Positions 7,831 to 16,081 are shown, counted from the stretch's first letter. The stretch is 37,409 nt of DNA from Chloroflexi bacterium UBA4736 (GCA_002404015.1 DHIW01000073.1:1-37409), one strand, 5' to 3'. Notes: generated by a model from the sequence alone, not told the origin. Translations and numbers: made by a program.

Positions 7831-9521
7831 GGGCTGGCGCTCGGGCTGGGGGCCGGCGAAGTGGACGGTGTTGATGACGATGCCGGCGGGGTCGGCGGCG
7901 AGGGGCTGGGAATCGCAAACGGCGCCGCCAGGTCGGCCGCGGCCTGGCTGACCACGTTGGCCAGCCCGGGGTCGAACAGCGGCACCTGGGCGAGCTTGGG
8001 GCCGCCCGGGACCAATCCCACCCAGATCAGGGCTCCGACCAGGATCCCCAGGTACCAGGACTCCGACAGCGACGAATCGGCGGGTGTCGGCGCGTCAGGA
8101 TTGGGCGCCCCGAACATCACCCGGTGCACCGCCCAGGCGACGGTGACGACGGCCAGGACCACCCCGGCCGCTGCCACGAACAGCCAGGCCGGCTGGGTCT
8201 GGGCTGAGCCGAGAACGATCATCAGCGAGCTCAGGAAGGTGGCGAGGAAGGGCGCGCCCAGCACCGCCAGCCCGGCGACCACGAACAGCCAGGCCAGGCG
8301 GGGCGTCCGCGGGCCCAGTCCGGCGAGCACAGAGAACGAGCGGGCCTCGGCGCGCTCGGCGATGGTCGCGCAGACGCCGACTATCAGCGCCGCGGCCAGC
8401 CCTCCCGCGAAGAGCGAGAGCACCGCCCCGGTGAGCGCCAGGGGGGTGAGCCCGCCCACGCCGAGGACCGTCAGGCCGCCGGGGATCAGGGCTAGGTAGG
8501 CGCCCATCCGCCGGATCTCCCCCGCCCGCAGCGCCGCCAGCGCCGCGTAACCCACGGTTATGGCGCCGATGGCGGCGATGAACGGGGCCAGCGTCCGGGC
8601 CGCGTCGGGCGTCGCACCCGGCAGCAGCCGGATCAGTACCAGCGCCCCCAGCCGGCACTCGAGGCCCGCGATCAGCACCGCCACGCCGGGCTGCGCCTCT
8701 GCCAGAACGTCACGGGCCCACCCGTGGAGTGGGAACAGCGGCAAACGCGTGGCCGCCGCGACCAGGAGCAGCCCGCCGATCACGATCTGGATCCGCGGGG
8801 CAGGCTGGCCCTTGAGCAGATAGTCGAAGTCGAAGGAGGCCGAGCCGGCCGCGCTGTAAAGCAGCAGCCCGGCCACCAGCAGCGCGCCCGAGCCAAGGCC
8901 CCAGAAAGCGAGCAGCCGGCGGGCACCCCGCAGCCGGGCGACCAGCCCGCCGGGCGCGGCCGAGCCCCAGCCGGCGACCAGGAGAGCGACCGGAACCGAG
9001 GCCGCGCTCCAGAACAGGACGAGGACGAAGAAGTCGCGCGCGGCGATCACGCCGTTGATCCCCGCCTGGGCCAGCAGAAGGAGCACGAAGAACTCGCGCG
9101 CCCGCTCGCGGACGCCCGTGGCCGCGAGGACGGAAGCCACCCCGACGAGGCCGCTCAGGAGCAGCAAAGAGATCCCGATGCCGTCCACGCCGAGGTGGTA
9201 GGTGACACCCAGCGCCGGCAGCCAGGGCAGCTTCTCCTCGAACTGCACACCGGACGCGAACAGCTGGAACTGCTGGTAACCGATGAGCGTCAGAAGCAGC
9301 ATGCCGACATTGGTCCAGAAGGCGGTCAGCAGCATGAACCGGTCGTAGCGACCGCGTGGGTTGGGCACCGTCGCCAGGATCACGGCGACGAGAACGGGGG
9401 CCCAGATCACCGTTGACAGCAGGAAGCTGAAGCCGATCAGCCCGGCGCCGAGGGTCGAGGGCGCGGCGGTCGGGGCCGGCGTGGCGACCCCGAGCAGGAA
9501 CAGCGAGGCGAGATGGCTCAT
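7827..9521 (-). CDS. nuoM: NuoM-like complex I membrane subunit, divergent
   Basis: 564-residue polytopic protein. Family hallmarks are the YHLGVDGIGISLLLL stretch (108-122), LPLFPLHGW (260-268, E. coli MPVVPLHGW) and HRVMFG near the C-terminus. Aligning on these without gaps, the four charges needed for proton pumping in E. coli NuoM are all replaced: E144 is S172 (FWS for FWE), K234 is R259, K265 is R290 (exactly 22 residues after HGW in both) and E407 is S432. The C-terminus is a Pro/Ser tail. The ORF extends upstream to 9869, but the family N-terminus and the ATGA overlap with the nuoL stop set the start at 9521. It lies between nuoL and nuoN and is translationally coupled to both. Confidence 0.87.
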   Translation of the reverse strand: MSHLASLFLLGVATPAPTAAPSTLGAGLIGFSFLLSTVIWAPVLVAVILATVPNPRGRYDRFMLLTAFWTNVGMLLLTLIGYQQFQLFASGVQFEEKLPWLPALGVTYHLGVDGIGISLLLLSGLVGVASVLAATGVRERAREFFVLLLLAQAGINGVIAARDFFVLVLFWSAASVPVALLVAGWGSAAPGGLVARLRGARRLLAFWGLGSGALLVAGLLLYSAAGSASFDFDYLLKGQPAPRIQIVIGGLLLVAAATRLPLFPLHGWARDVLAEAQPGVAVLIAGLECRLGALVLIRLLPGATPDAARTLAPFIAAIGAITVGYAALAALRAGEIRRMGAYLALIPGGLTVLGVGGLTPLALTGAVLSLFAGGLAAALIVGVCATIAERAEARSFSVLAGLGPRTPRLAWLFVVAGLAVLGAPFLATFLSSLMIVLGSAQTQPAWLFVAAAGVVLAVVTVAWAVHRVMFGAPNPDAPTPADSSLSESWYLGILVGALIWVGLVPGGPKLAQVPLFDPGLANVVSQAAADLAAPFAIPSPSPPTPPASSSTPSTSPAPSPSASP

Positions 9522-11473
9522 CGGACGAATCCCGGCGCGAGCACCCCCACCGCGACCGCCACCACAACTATCACCAGCAGGAGCGCGGGCACCAGCGGTG
9601 GCCGCCAGGCGGCCAGGCCGGCGGCTCCCCCGAAGGCGGAGACGGACGCGCCGAGGGCGCCCTCGCCGCGCGCCAGCAAGCCGCGTTCGAAGCCGTCGAC
9701 CAGGCGCAGGCCGGGCTCGGTCAGATAGGTGCGAACAACCGCGGTGGCGCCTGCCCGGTAACCGCCCAGGCGACGGCCAAGGCCCGCAGACACTCGCAGC
9801 GCCCGGTCGCGGGCGGCCAACCCGAACGCGGCCGCCAGTGCGAGCCCGAGCGCAGCGCCGGCCGCCCAAAGAACATATGTTCCCGCTGCCGGTGCAGGAT
9901 GCCCGATCCGCGCGAGGAAGCGAACCCAGGGTGTTAGGAACGCCAGGACCAGCGCGGCGACGGCCAGCACCCCTGCCGCCAGCGCCGGCAGGGACATCAG
10001 CGGGACGGGGTCACGGACCCGGTCAGGTTCGAAGGCCCGCCGGCGGCGCAGCGGTCCGGTGGAGATCGCGAACCACGCCCGGCCGGCGCCCAATCCGACA
10101 AACACGACGGCGACGAACACCAGCGCCGAATGCCAATTCGGCCCGTCGCCGCGCCAGGCCCCGGCCACCGCCCCGGCGAGCGAGATGGCCACGCCGGAAA
10201 GGCTCAGCGCCAGCGCTGACCGGCGCATCCGCCGCCAGCCATCGCCCGTCTCGGCCAGGTCGAATGTGCGCATTGCGGCCGCGACCGCGGCGGACGAGAG
10301 CCACAGCCCGGGCCGCGCGATGCCAACGCAGAGCAGGACGGCCACCCCGACGGCTCCCGACGACGACACCACAGCCAGCACGCCCAGGCCGCAGGCGGCT
10401 GCTCCGACCAGGCAGATCGAACGCCGGAGGTCGTTGCCGGCCAGGGCGAGCCCCCCGGCGACCAGGGCCGCCGCCGCCGCCCAGTAGGCGGCCACGTGGA
10501 AGGCCTGGGGACCCGCGGCCGCGAACAATGGCAGCGTCCGGAAGAGCAGGACGCCCGCCAGCACCGGCCAGACGCCCTGGACCAGGGCGGCGAGCGCAGG
10601 TGGGGCCTCCAGCGTCGCCGTCTGCCAGGCCGTGAACGGGAAAAGCGCGGCTCGGGCCGCGACCCCCACGAAGATCAGGACGCAGGCCGCGGTGAGCGTC
10701 TTCAGGCCGACGCCCGGCGTCGTGTGCAGCACGGCGTAGAGCTTGTCCATGTCGAGGACGCCGAAGCGGGAGTGCAGCAGGCCCACGCCCAGCAGCAGCG
10801 AGACGTCTCCGACGACCGGCACCGAGAGCGCCAGCCGGGAGGCCGACGCCGCCGGCTCGATGCCCCAGCGGTGCGCGAGCAGCAGCCAGGAGGCCACGCC
10901 TGCCAGCGCCCAGAAGCCGAACAGCTCGACCAGGTCGCCGGCGACGACCACGCCGGCAGAGCAGAAAAGGAGGAGCAGCGCCAGCACGTACAGCCGCACC
11001 GGCCCCGAGTCCGCCCGGCCGCCCCCGCGGTTCCAGTACATGCAGACCAGGAAGACCAGGCTGACCACGGCCAGCGCCGCGAGCGCCACGTGGTCGACCC
11101 GGAACGAGACGTCGACCTGGAATGTCTGGAACTGGGAAGCCCCGGTGAAAGAGGGGGAGATCGAGATCCAGGGAAACGAGTAGACATAGGGCTGGTCGCG
11201 CTTGAAGCGGGCCCACCCCACCAGCAGGCAGGCGGCCAGGGTGACGAGTCCGGCCAGGGCGGCCAGGTTGGCCGCCGCGCGCCGGCTGCGCACGCCGGTC
11301 ACCAGCAGCAGGAAGCCGAGCAGGGGCGCCAGCAACAGAAGCGGCACCGACCAGCCGAGCGTCGAGGCGGGGTCGAAACCGGGACGCCCGCCTGCCGCTG
11401 CGGTTGACGCGGTCGAGGCGGCGCTCGAGGCCGCCAGCCAGAGCGGGCTCAGCGCCCCTCCTCCCGCGCCCAC
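9518..11473 (-). CDS. nuoL: NuoL-like complex I membrane subunit, divergent
   Basis: Largest subunit of the cluster (651 residues from GTG at 11473, or 644 from CTG at 11452). About 16 hydrophobic segments and an amphipathic stretch before the last helix fit NuoL. By alignment with E. coli, the TM5 glutamate E144 falls on alanine (FGFWALAG for LGWEGVG), K229 on arginine (ARAALFPFTAW for GKSAQLPLQTW) and K342 on arginine; the usual GFFSKDE motif with K399 is not recognisable. GTG at 11473 is a conventional start but overlaps nuoK by 25 nt. The CTG at 11452 has GGGAGGAGG just upstream and forms a CTGA overlap with the nuoK stop, matching the GTGA/ATGA overlaps at the other junctions, so the CTG start is plausible. 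Confidence 0.85.
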   Translation of the reverse strand: MGAGGGALSPLWLAASSAASTASTAAAGGRPGFDPASTLGWSVPLLLLAPLLGFLLLVTGVRSRRAAANLAALAGLVTLAACLLVGWARFKRDQPYVYSFPWISISPSFTGASQFQTFQVDVSFRVDHVALAALAVVSLVFLVCMYWNRGGGRADSGPVRLYVLALLLLFCSAGVVVAGDLVELFGFWALAGVASWLLLAHRWGIEPAASASRLALSVPVVGDVSLLLGVGLLHSRFGVLDMDKLYAVLHTTPGVGLKTLTAACVLIFVGVAARAALFPFTAWQTATLEAPPALAALVQGVWPVLAGVLLFRTLPLFAAAGPQAFHVAAYWAAAAALVAGGLALAGNDLRRSICLVGAAACGLGVLAVVSSSGAVGVAVLLCVGIARPGLWLSSAAVAAAMRTFDLAETGDGWRRMRRSALALSLSGVAISLAGAVAGAWRGDGPNWHSALVFVAVVFVGLGAGRAWFAISTGPLRRRRAFEPDRVRDPVPLMSLPALAAGVLAVAALVLAFLTPWVRFLARIGHPAPAAGTYVLWAAGAALGLALAAAFGLAARDRALRVSAGLGRRLGGYRAGATAVVRTYLTEPGLRLVDGFERGLLARGEGALGASVSAFGGAAGLAAWRPPLVPALLLVIVVVAVAVGVLAPGFVR

Positions 11474-11721
11474 GACCGCCCCAGCAGCACCAGCGCCAGC
11501 GCCACCACGCCCAGCACGGCCGCGAACTCCTGGCCCGAGACCGGGTCCAGGCGGATCGCCGCGAAACGCGTCACGCCGGCGAAGAGCACCGCCGCGCCAC
11601 CCAGCATCAGGGGTACGCCGGCCAGCATCGAGAGCACGTCTCGCCGGTAGGCCGCCGCGAAAGCGCCCGCGCAGAACAGGCCGGAGGCCACGAACACGAC
11701 GTGCGGAAGGCCGACCGTCAC
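11449..11721 (-). CDS. nuoK: NuoK-like complex I membrane subunit lacking both key glutamates
   Basis: Small three-helix protein of 90 residues, close to the usual NuoK length (about 100). YRRDVLSMLAGVPLM (25-39) aligns with IRRNLLFMLIGLEIM of E. coli NuoK without gaps, which puts P37 at the essential E36. The third helix, FAAVLGVVALALVLLG, lacks the second essential glutamate (E72; hydrophobic residue here). The GTG start at 11721 overlaps the nuoJ TGA as GTGA; the much longer ORF to 12033 is the nuoJ shadow. Identity rests on helix pattern, the RR-x-LL-x-ML motif, size and position between J and L. Loss of both glutamates is incompatible with the classical NuoK role. Confidence 0.82.
   Translation of the reverse strand: MTVGLPHVVFVASGLFCAGAFAAAYRRDVLSMLAGVPLMLGGAAVLFAGVTRFAAIRLDPVSGQEFAAVLGVVALALVLLGRSWAREEGR
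11455..11465 (-). promoter_or_regulatory. Shine-Dalgarno before possible CTG start of nuoL-like gene
   Basis: The minus strand reads GGGAGGAGGGGCG then CTG (11450-11452). The GGAGG core is 7 nt from the CTG, which overlaps the nuoK stop as CTGA. The conventional GTG at 11473 has only a weak GGGGCGG upstream. This site decides between the two starts. Confidence 0.5.
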
Positions 11722-12206
11722 CGCCGTCTCCCGGCCGCCCGGAGGCCCAGCCCGGCCCCGGCCAGCGCCACCAGCAGCACCCCCCCGATGGCCTCCAGCG
11801 GGAGGGCGTCGCGGCTGAAGAAGAGCCGGCCGACGGCCGCCGAGCCGAACCAGCCCCCGGGATAGGAGCCCACCGCGAAGTCGGCCCGCCAGCCCACGTA
11901 GAGGAGACCCGCCAGAAGCACAGCCGCCGCCGCCGCTCCCAGGTGGGAGGCCAGGCGCGCCGGCGGCTCGACCTCGAGCGGCCCGCGTCGCGACCCCAGC
12001 AGGAGGGCGCAGGCGACGAACGCGACCAGGCACACGACGGCCGCGAAGCCCGCCGAGAGCACCGCCAGGAGGCCGGCCGCGCCCAGGGCGAAGAGGAGCA
12101 GCCCGTAGCCCCTGGCGGCGACTCCGGGCAGCGTTGCGGCTACCAGGGCGCCCGCCACGGCGCCGGCCGCGCAGAAGTAGAAAAGGATCGAAGTGAGCGC
12201 GTCCAA
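11718..12206 (-). CDS. nuoJ: NuoJ-like complex I membrane subunit, divergent
   Basis: 162-residue protein with about five hydrophobic helices, of NuoJ size and in the NuoJ position before nuoK. The normally best conserved NuoJ helix (xYVGAIxVLFxFxxM, with the pi-bulge and Y59 of E. coli) is not recognisable: the equivalent region (about 50-70) reads FAAVVCLVAFVACALLL with no tyrosine. Assignment therefore depends on context, length and topology more than on motifs. The TTG start at 12206 has AGGGAG 5 nt upstream, a good Shine-Dalgarno. It opens the J-K-L-M-N block, 35 nt after a small membrane-protein gene. Confidence 0.72.
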   Translation of the reverse strand: MDALTSILFYFCAAGAVAGALVAATLPGVAARGYGLLLFALGAAGLLAVLSAGFAAVVCLVAFVACALLLGSRRGPLEVEPPARLASHLGAAAAAVLLAGLLYVGWRADFAVGSYPGGWFGSAAVGRLFFSRDALPLEAIGGVLLVALAGAGLGLRAAGRRR

Positions 12207-12241
12207 GATGGCTCCCTAACTGCTACGACCGGCAGGCTGGC

Positions 12242-12448
12242 CTAGGCGGCCCGACCGGAGGTTTCGCGGCGCCAAGCATACAGACCCGCCGCCACCAGCA
12301 CCAGGAAGGCCAGGGCGGCCGCCACGCCTGAAGCGCGGCCCGGAACGGTCACGTACGCCACCAGGAACGCGCCCGCCACCAGCAGGGCCACCACCGTCAC
12401 CGCGACCAGGACGACCCGCTCGAGCGAAACGGTCCAGATCTGCCTCAT
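12242..12448 (-). CDS. Small two-helix membrane protein, unknown function
   Basis: 68 residues: a short N-terminus (MRQIWTVSLER), two hydrophobic helices (about 12-33 and 39-57) joined by a short loop, and a basic C-terminus (WRRETSGR). I recognise no family. A longer ORF upstream overlaps the ABC transporter and is a shadow; the ATG at 12448 begins 46 nt after the ABC transporter stop. It precedes nuoJ by 35 nt on the same strand, so it may be an accessory subunit of the nuoJKLMN-like module or an unrelated small membrane protein. There is no strong Shine-Dalgarno. Confidence 0.55.
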   Translation of the reverse strand: MRQIWTVSLERVVLVAVTVVALLVAGAFLVAYVTVPGRASGVAAALAFLVLVAAGLYAWRRETSGRAA

Positions 12449-12494
12449 CCGCAGGATCAGTCTAGGGGCCGGATCTCCAGGTCGGGCTGGATCG

Positions 12495-14339
12495 CTAGAC
12501 CAGGGATTCCAGCCAGGCCTGGTGCAGCGACCCGTAGCGGCCGCCCGAGTCCCGCAGGTCGGCCGGCGAGCCGTCCTCGACGATACGGCCCGCGTCCACG
12601 ACCAGCACCCGGTCGGCGATCTCGACCGTCGAGAGGCGGTGGGCGATGATGATGGCCGTCCGGTCGGCCAGCAGGGTACGCAGCGCACGCTGCACCAGCC
12701 GCTCGGTCGGCAGGTCGAGGGACGAGGTCGCCTCGTCCAGGATCAGCACCCGCGGATCGGCCAGGAAGGCTCGCGCGAACGCGACCAGCTGGCGCTGCCC
12801 GGAGGAGAGGCGCACGCCCCGCCGCCGGACGTCCGTCTCGTAGCCGGCGGGGAGCGCCGAGATGAAGTCGTGGGCGCCCACCGCCGTCGCAGCGGCCTGA
12901 ACCTCCTCGAGAGTCGCCTCAGGGCGTCCGAACGCGATGTTCTCGCCGACCGTTCCGGTGAACAGGAACGACTCCTGCGTCACCATGATCACCGCCCCGC
13001 GCAGGTCTCGCTCGGACACCTGACGCAGGTCCACCCCGTCGAGGAGCACGGCGCCCGAGCTGGGGTCGTAGAAGCGGGCGATCAGGCGCGCCATCGTGGA
13101 CTTGCCGGCGCCCGTCTGGCCGACCAGAGCTACGGTCTGGCCGGCCGGAATGTGGACCGTCACCGAATGCAGCACGGGCTCCTCGCGGTAGGCGAAGGTC
13201 ACGTCCTCGAAGTCCAGCGCGCCCCGCACCGACGCCAGGGCCACGGGCGCCGCCGGCGCCGGCACCGCCGATCGTTCGTCGATGACGCCCGACAGCTTCT
13301 CAAGGGCGGCGGCGGCGGCCTGGAAGAGGTTGTAGAACTGCGAGAGGTCCTGCATCGGCTCGAAGAACTGGCGGATGTACAGGATGAAGGCGGCCAGCAC
13401 GCCCAGGGTCAGGTGTCCCTGCATCACCAGCAGGCCGCCGTAGATCAGCACGCCGGCGGTGGTGATGCGGCCCAGCATGCTGATCCCCGGACCGTAGGTG
13501 GCGGCCAGCTGCACGGTCCAGGCGTTGGCGTCGCGGTAGCGGCCGTTGACGTCCTCGAAGATCTCCTGGTTGCGCGGCTCGCGGGTGAAGGCGTGCACCG
13601 CCCGGATGCCGTTCAGGGACTCCGTGTAGTGCACGATCACGAGCGCGATGGCCCGCCTCACGGCCCGATAGGCCTTCGAGGAGTTGGCCCGGAACCACTG
13701 CGTCAGGAGGAGCACGGCCGGGAAGGCCACCAGCGTCGCGGCGCCCAGGCGGAAGTCCAGCCGCAGCAGGATGACGGCAATCGCGACGACCGATATGAGC
13801 GCGGTCACAAGCGTCGTCATGCCGGTGGCGAGCAGCTCTGAGAGCGCGTCGATGTCGGAGGTCAGCCGGGAGATGATCCGGCCCGACGTGTAGCGCTCGT
13901 AGAAGGAGAGCGACAGGGACTGGACGTGGCCGAACACCAGCATCCGAAGGTCGTAGAGCATGTTCTGGCCGACCGTCCCCGACCAGCGCAGGAAGCCGTA
14001 GTTGGCCGCGGAGGCGACCACGGTGGCGACCCCGATCGCGGCCACGTAGCGTTCCAGGGTCGGCAGGTCGTGGGGCCGGATGCCGCGGTCGATGGCCTGG
14101 CCCACGAGATACGGGATGGCCAGCGTCGCGGCGCTCTTCAGCGTGATCAGGACGGCGGACCCCAGCAGGTCGCGCCGGTAAGGCGCCAGCAGCGCGCCGA
14201 GCACTCGTCGCGACCGCTTGCGCAGGATCGACGAGACATCGGCCGAGACGTCGTCAACCTCCTCACCGGCGACGCCGCGCCAGGCGTCCTGGGGCAGGTC
14301 CGGCCGGTCCTCCTTGACGCGCTTCACCTCGATGCTCAC
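12495..14339 (-). CDS. ABC exporter half-transporter, consensus ATPase site
   Basis: Type IV (ABCB/MsbA-like) half exporter, 614 residues. A basic cytosolic extension (1-55) leads to a six-helix domain (about 56-345) and a nucleotide-binding domain (375-614) with Walker A GQTGAGKST (407-415), Q-loop Q455, signature LSSGQ (511-515), Walker B VLILDEATSS with catalytic E536, and H-loop H567. The GTG start overlaps the stop of the upstream half-transporter as GTGA. The partner has the complementary features (degenerate Walker B, canonical LSGGQ), so the pair should form a heterodimer with one competent ATP site. The substrate is unknown: multidrug, lipid or peptide export are all possible. Confidence 0.93.
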   Translation of the reverse strand: MSIEVKRVKEDRPDLPQDAWRGVAGEEVDDVSADVSSILRKRSRRVLGALLAPYRRDLLGSAVLITLKSAATLAIPYLVGQAIDRGIRPHDLPTLERYVAAIGVATVVASAANYGFLRWSGTVGQNMLYDLRMLVFGHVQSLSLSFYERYTSGRIISRLTSDIDALSELLATGMTTLVTALISVVAIAVILLRLDFRLGAATLVAFPAVLLLTQWFRANSSKAYRAVRRAIALVIVHYTESLNGIRAVHAFTREPRNQEIFEDVNGRYRDANAWTVQLAATYGPGISMLGRITTAGVLIYGGLLVMQGHLTLGVLAAFILYIRQFFEPMQDLSQFYNLFQAAAAALEKLSGVIDERSAVPAPAAPVALASVRGALDFEDVTFAYREEPVLHSVTVHIPAGQTVALVGQTGAGKSTMARLIARFYDPSSGAVLLDGVDLRQVSERDLRGAVIMVTQESFLFTGTVGENIAFGRPEATLEEVQAAATAVGAHDFISALPAGYETDVRRRGVRLSSGQRQLVAFARAFLADPRVLILDEATSSLDLPTERLVQRALRTLLADRTAIIIAHRLSTVEIADRVLVVDAGRIVEDGSPADLRDSGGRYGSLHQAWLESLV

Positions 14340-16066
14340 GCCACCGTCTCCGCTTCCTGCGAGAGCAGCGCGCGGTAGAGCGTCTGCGTCCGCATCAGCT
14401 CCGAGTGGGTGCCGATGGCGGCCACTCTGCCCGCGTCGATCAGTGCCACGCGGTCCGCCAGTGCGAGCGTGGAGGGCCGGTGCACCACCAGCAGCGCGGT
14501 GACGTCGCGCAGCACCGAGCTGAGGGCCTTCTCGATCACGGACTCGGTGTGGACGTCGACGGCCGAGAGCGGGTCGTCGAGCACCAGGACGCGCGGCCGG
14601 CCCAGCACCGCGCGAGCCAGCGCCAGCCGCTGCCGCTGGCCGCCCGACAGCGAGTAGCCCTGCTCGCCGACGCGGGTCTCGAGGCCCCAGGGCAGGTCCC
14701 AGACGAAGTCGGCCTGGGCTACCGAGAGGGCGCGCTTGAGCTCTGCGTCGGAATCGATCTGGCGGCCCATGACGAGGTTCTCGTGCACGGAGGCGGAGAA
14801 CAGGATGGGGTCCTCGAAGGCGACCCCGACCTGCGCCCGCAGGGAGCGCAGCAGGATGTCGCGCACATCCACGCCGTCCAGCGTCACCCGCCCCGACGTG
14901 ACGTCGTAGAGGCGCGGCAGCAGCGCCGTCAGCGTCGTCTTGCCGCTGCCGGTCCTTCCCACCAGCGCCACGGTCTCGCCGGGCTCGATCTCGAGCGAGA
15001 GACCTGACAGAATCGGAGCCCCCCCGCCCGGGTAGGCGAAGGTGACGTCCTCGAAGGCGATGCGGCCCTCGCAGCGGTCCAGGGCACGAGCCCGGGGCCG
15101 GTCCCGGATCTCGGGCTCGGAGTCGAACACCTCGGCCAGCCGCTGGGAGGCCGTGGTGGCTTCGTCGGCCATTGCGATGATCCAGCCCAGAGCGTCGAGC
15201 GGCCAGATCAGCATGAAAAGGTAGGTCATGAAGGCGACCAGGCCGCCCAGCGAGAGGCCGCTGTTGAAGACCGCCAGGCCGCCGACCAGCAGGATGATCC
15301 CCAGGTTCAGGTTGGGGAAGAACGTGAACATCGTCCAGGCCTGGGCGCGCGCGTCGACGGAGGCGATGTTGCTCGCGCGCAGCAGGCGGGCCTGGGCCTC
15401 GAAGCGCCTGCGCAGGGTCAGGTTCCGGCCGAAGGCCTTGATGATGCGGACCCCGGTGGCGGCCTCCTCGATCACCGTGGTGAGGTCGCCCTGCTGGTCC
15501 TGCACGCGCCGCGCGATGACGCCGTAGATCCGGAAGAAGCGGGTCGAGAGGAAAACGACTGGCAGCGTCACGGAGACCGTGATCAGCGCAAGCAGCAGGT
15601 CCAGCCGCACGAGCATGACGAGGACGCCCACGAAGGTGGCCAGGAAGAAGAAGGCGAACACCAACCCGAAACCCACGAAGCGGCGCACGGTCTGGATATC
15701 GGCCACGGCGCGCGAGAGCAGCTGGCCGGACTGCCAGTTGTCGTGGAAGCCGACGTGCAGGGCCTGCAGGTGCGCGTAGAAGTCGTTCCGCATCTCGGTC
15801 TCCATGCGCAGCGAGGCCAGCACCGAGTAGTTGCGGCGTACGAAGTTGCAGATCCCCTCCACGACCGCCAGCGCCAGGAGGAGGGCCAGGTAGGGCAGCA
15901 GCGCCCCGGCGTCCCTTTGTGCGACCGGCCCGTCGATGACCGACTTGATCACCAACGGGAACCAGATCGCGGCACCCAGGCTGAGCAGCGCCGCGACCAG
16001 GGTCAGCCAGATCAGGCGCTGGTAGGGCCGGAGGTACGGAAAGAAGCGGCGCAGGGCGGCGAACAG
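14336..16066 (-). CDS. ABC exporter half-transporter, degenerate ATPase site, probable CTG start
   Basis: Partner of the next gene, 576 residues if started at CTG 16066. Six membrane helices occupy about 20-315. The nucleotide-binding domain has Walker A GRTGSGKTT (370-378), E in place of the Q-loop glutamine (AFEDPILF), canonical LSGGQ, and Walker B VLVLDDP with Asp (498) where the catalytic Glu should be: the pattern of the degenerate half of heterodimeric exporters. No ATG, GTG or TTG exists between the upstream stop (16127) and a TTG at 15955, which would remove the first membrane helix. CTG at 16064-16066 sits 7 nt after a perfect GAGGAGGT and gives a normal N-terminus (FAALRRFFPYLRPYQ). 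Confidence 0.9.
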   Translation of the reverse strand: MFAALRRFFPYLRPYQRLIWLTLVAALLSLGAAIWFPLVIKSVIDGPVAQRDAGALLPYLALLLALAVVEGICNFVRRNYSVLASLRMETEMRNDFYAHLQALHVGFHDNWQSGQLLSRAVADIQTVRRFVGFGLVFAFFFLATFVGVLVMLVRLDLLLALITVSVTLPVVFLSTRFFRIYGVIARRVQDQQGDLTTVIEEAATGVRIIKAFGRNLTLRRRFEAQARLLRASNIASVDARAQAWTMFTFFPNLNLGIILLVGGLAVFNSGLSLGGLVAFMTYLFMLIWPLDALGWIIAMADEATTASQRLAEVFDSEPEIRDRPRARALDRCEGRIAFEDVTFAYPGGGAPILSGLSLEIEPGETVALVGRTGSGKTTLTALLPRLYDVTSGRVTLDGVDVRDILLRSLRAQVGVAFEDPILFSASVHENLVMGRQIDSDAELKRALSVAQADFVWDLPWGLETRVGEQGYSLSGGQRQRLALARAVLGRPRVLVLDDPLSAVDVHTESVIEKALSSVLRDVTALLVVHRPSTLALADRVALIDAGRVAAIGTHSELMRTQTLYRALLSQEAETVA

Positions 16067-16073
16067 GGGTCGG

Positions 16074-16081
16074 ACCTCCTC
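16074..16081 (-). promoter_or_regulatory. Strong Shine-Dalgarno before CTG start of ABC exporter
   Basis: GAGGAGGT on the minus strand, with a 7-nt spacer to CTG at 16064-16066. It is the best Shine-Dalgarno in the 61-nt gap after the DrrB-type permease, and no conventional start codon lies at a usable distance. It decides the start of the downstream gene. Confidence 0.7.

Noticed and set aside
6404..7918. Longer minus-strand ORF overlapping nuoN in another frame
   Set aside because: The frame 6442-7830 gives membrane helices and NuoN motifs; this one is arginine/glycine-rich and has none.
6574..8499. 641-residue plus-strand ORF opposite the nuoN/nuoM-like genes
   Set aside because: Composition (Q, R, G rich) and lack of motifs fit an antisense shadow. 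The minus strand has membrane helices and complex I motifs.
15953..15955. TTG at 15955 as start of the upstream ABC half-exporter
   Set aside because: It would cut off the first membrane helix and has no Shine-Dalgarno, whereas CTG 16066 has a perfect one.
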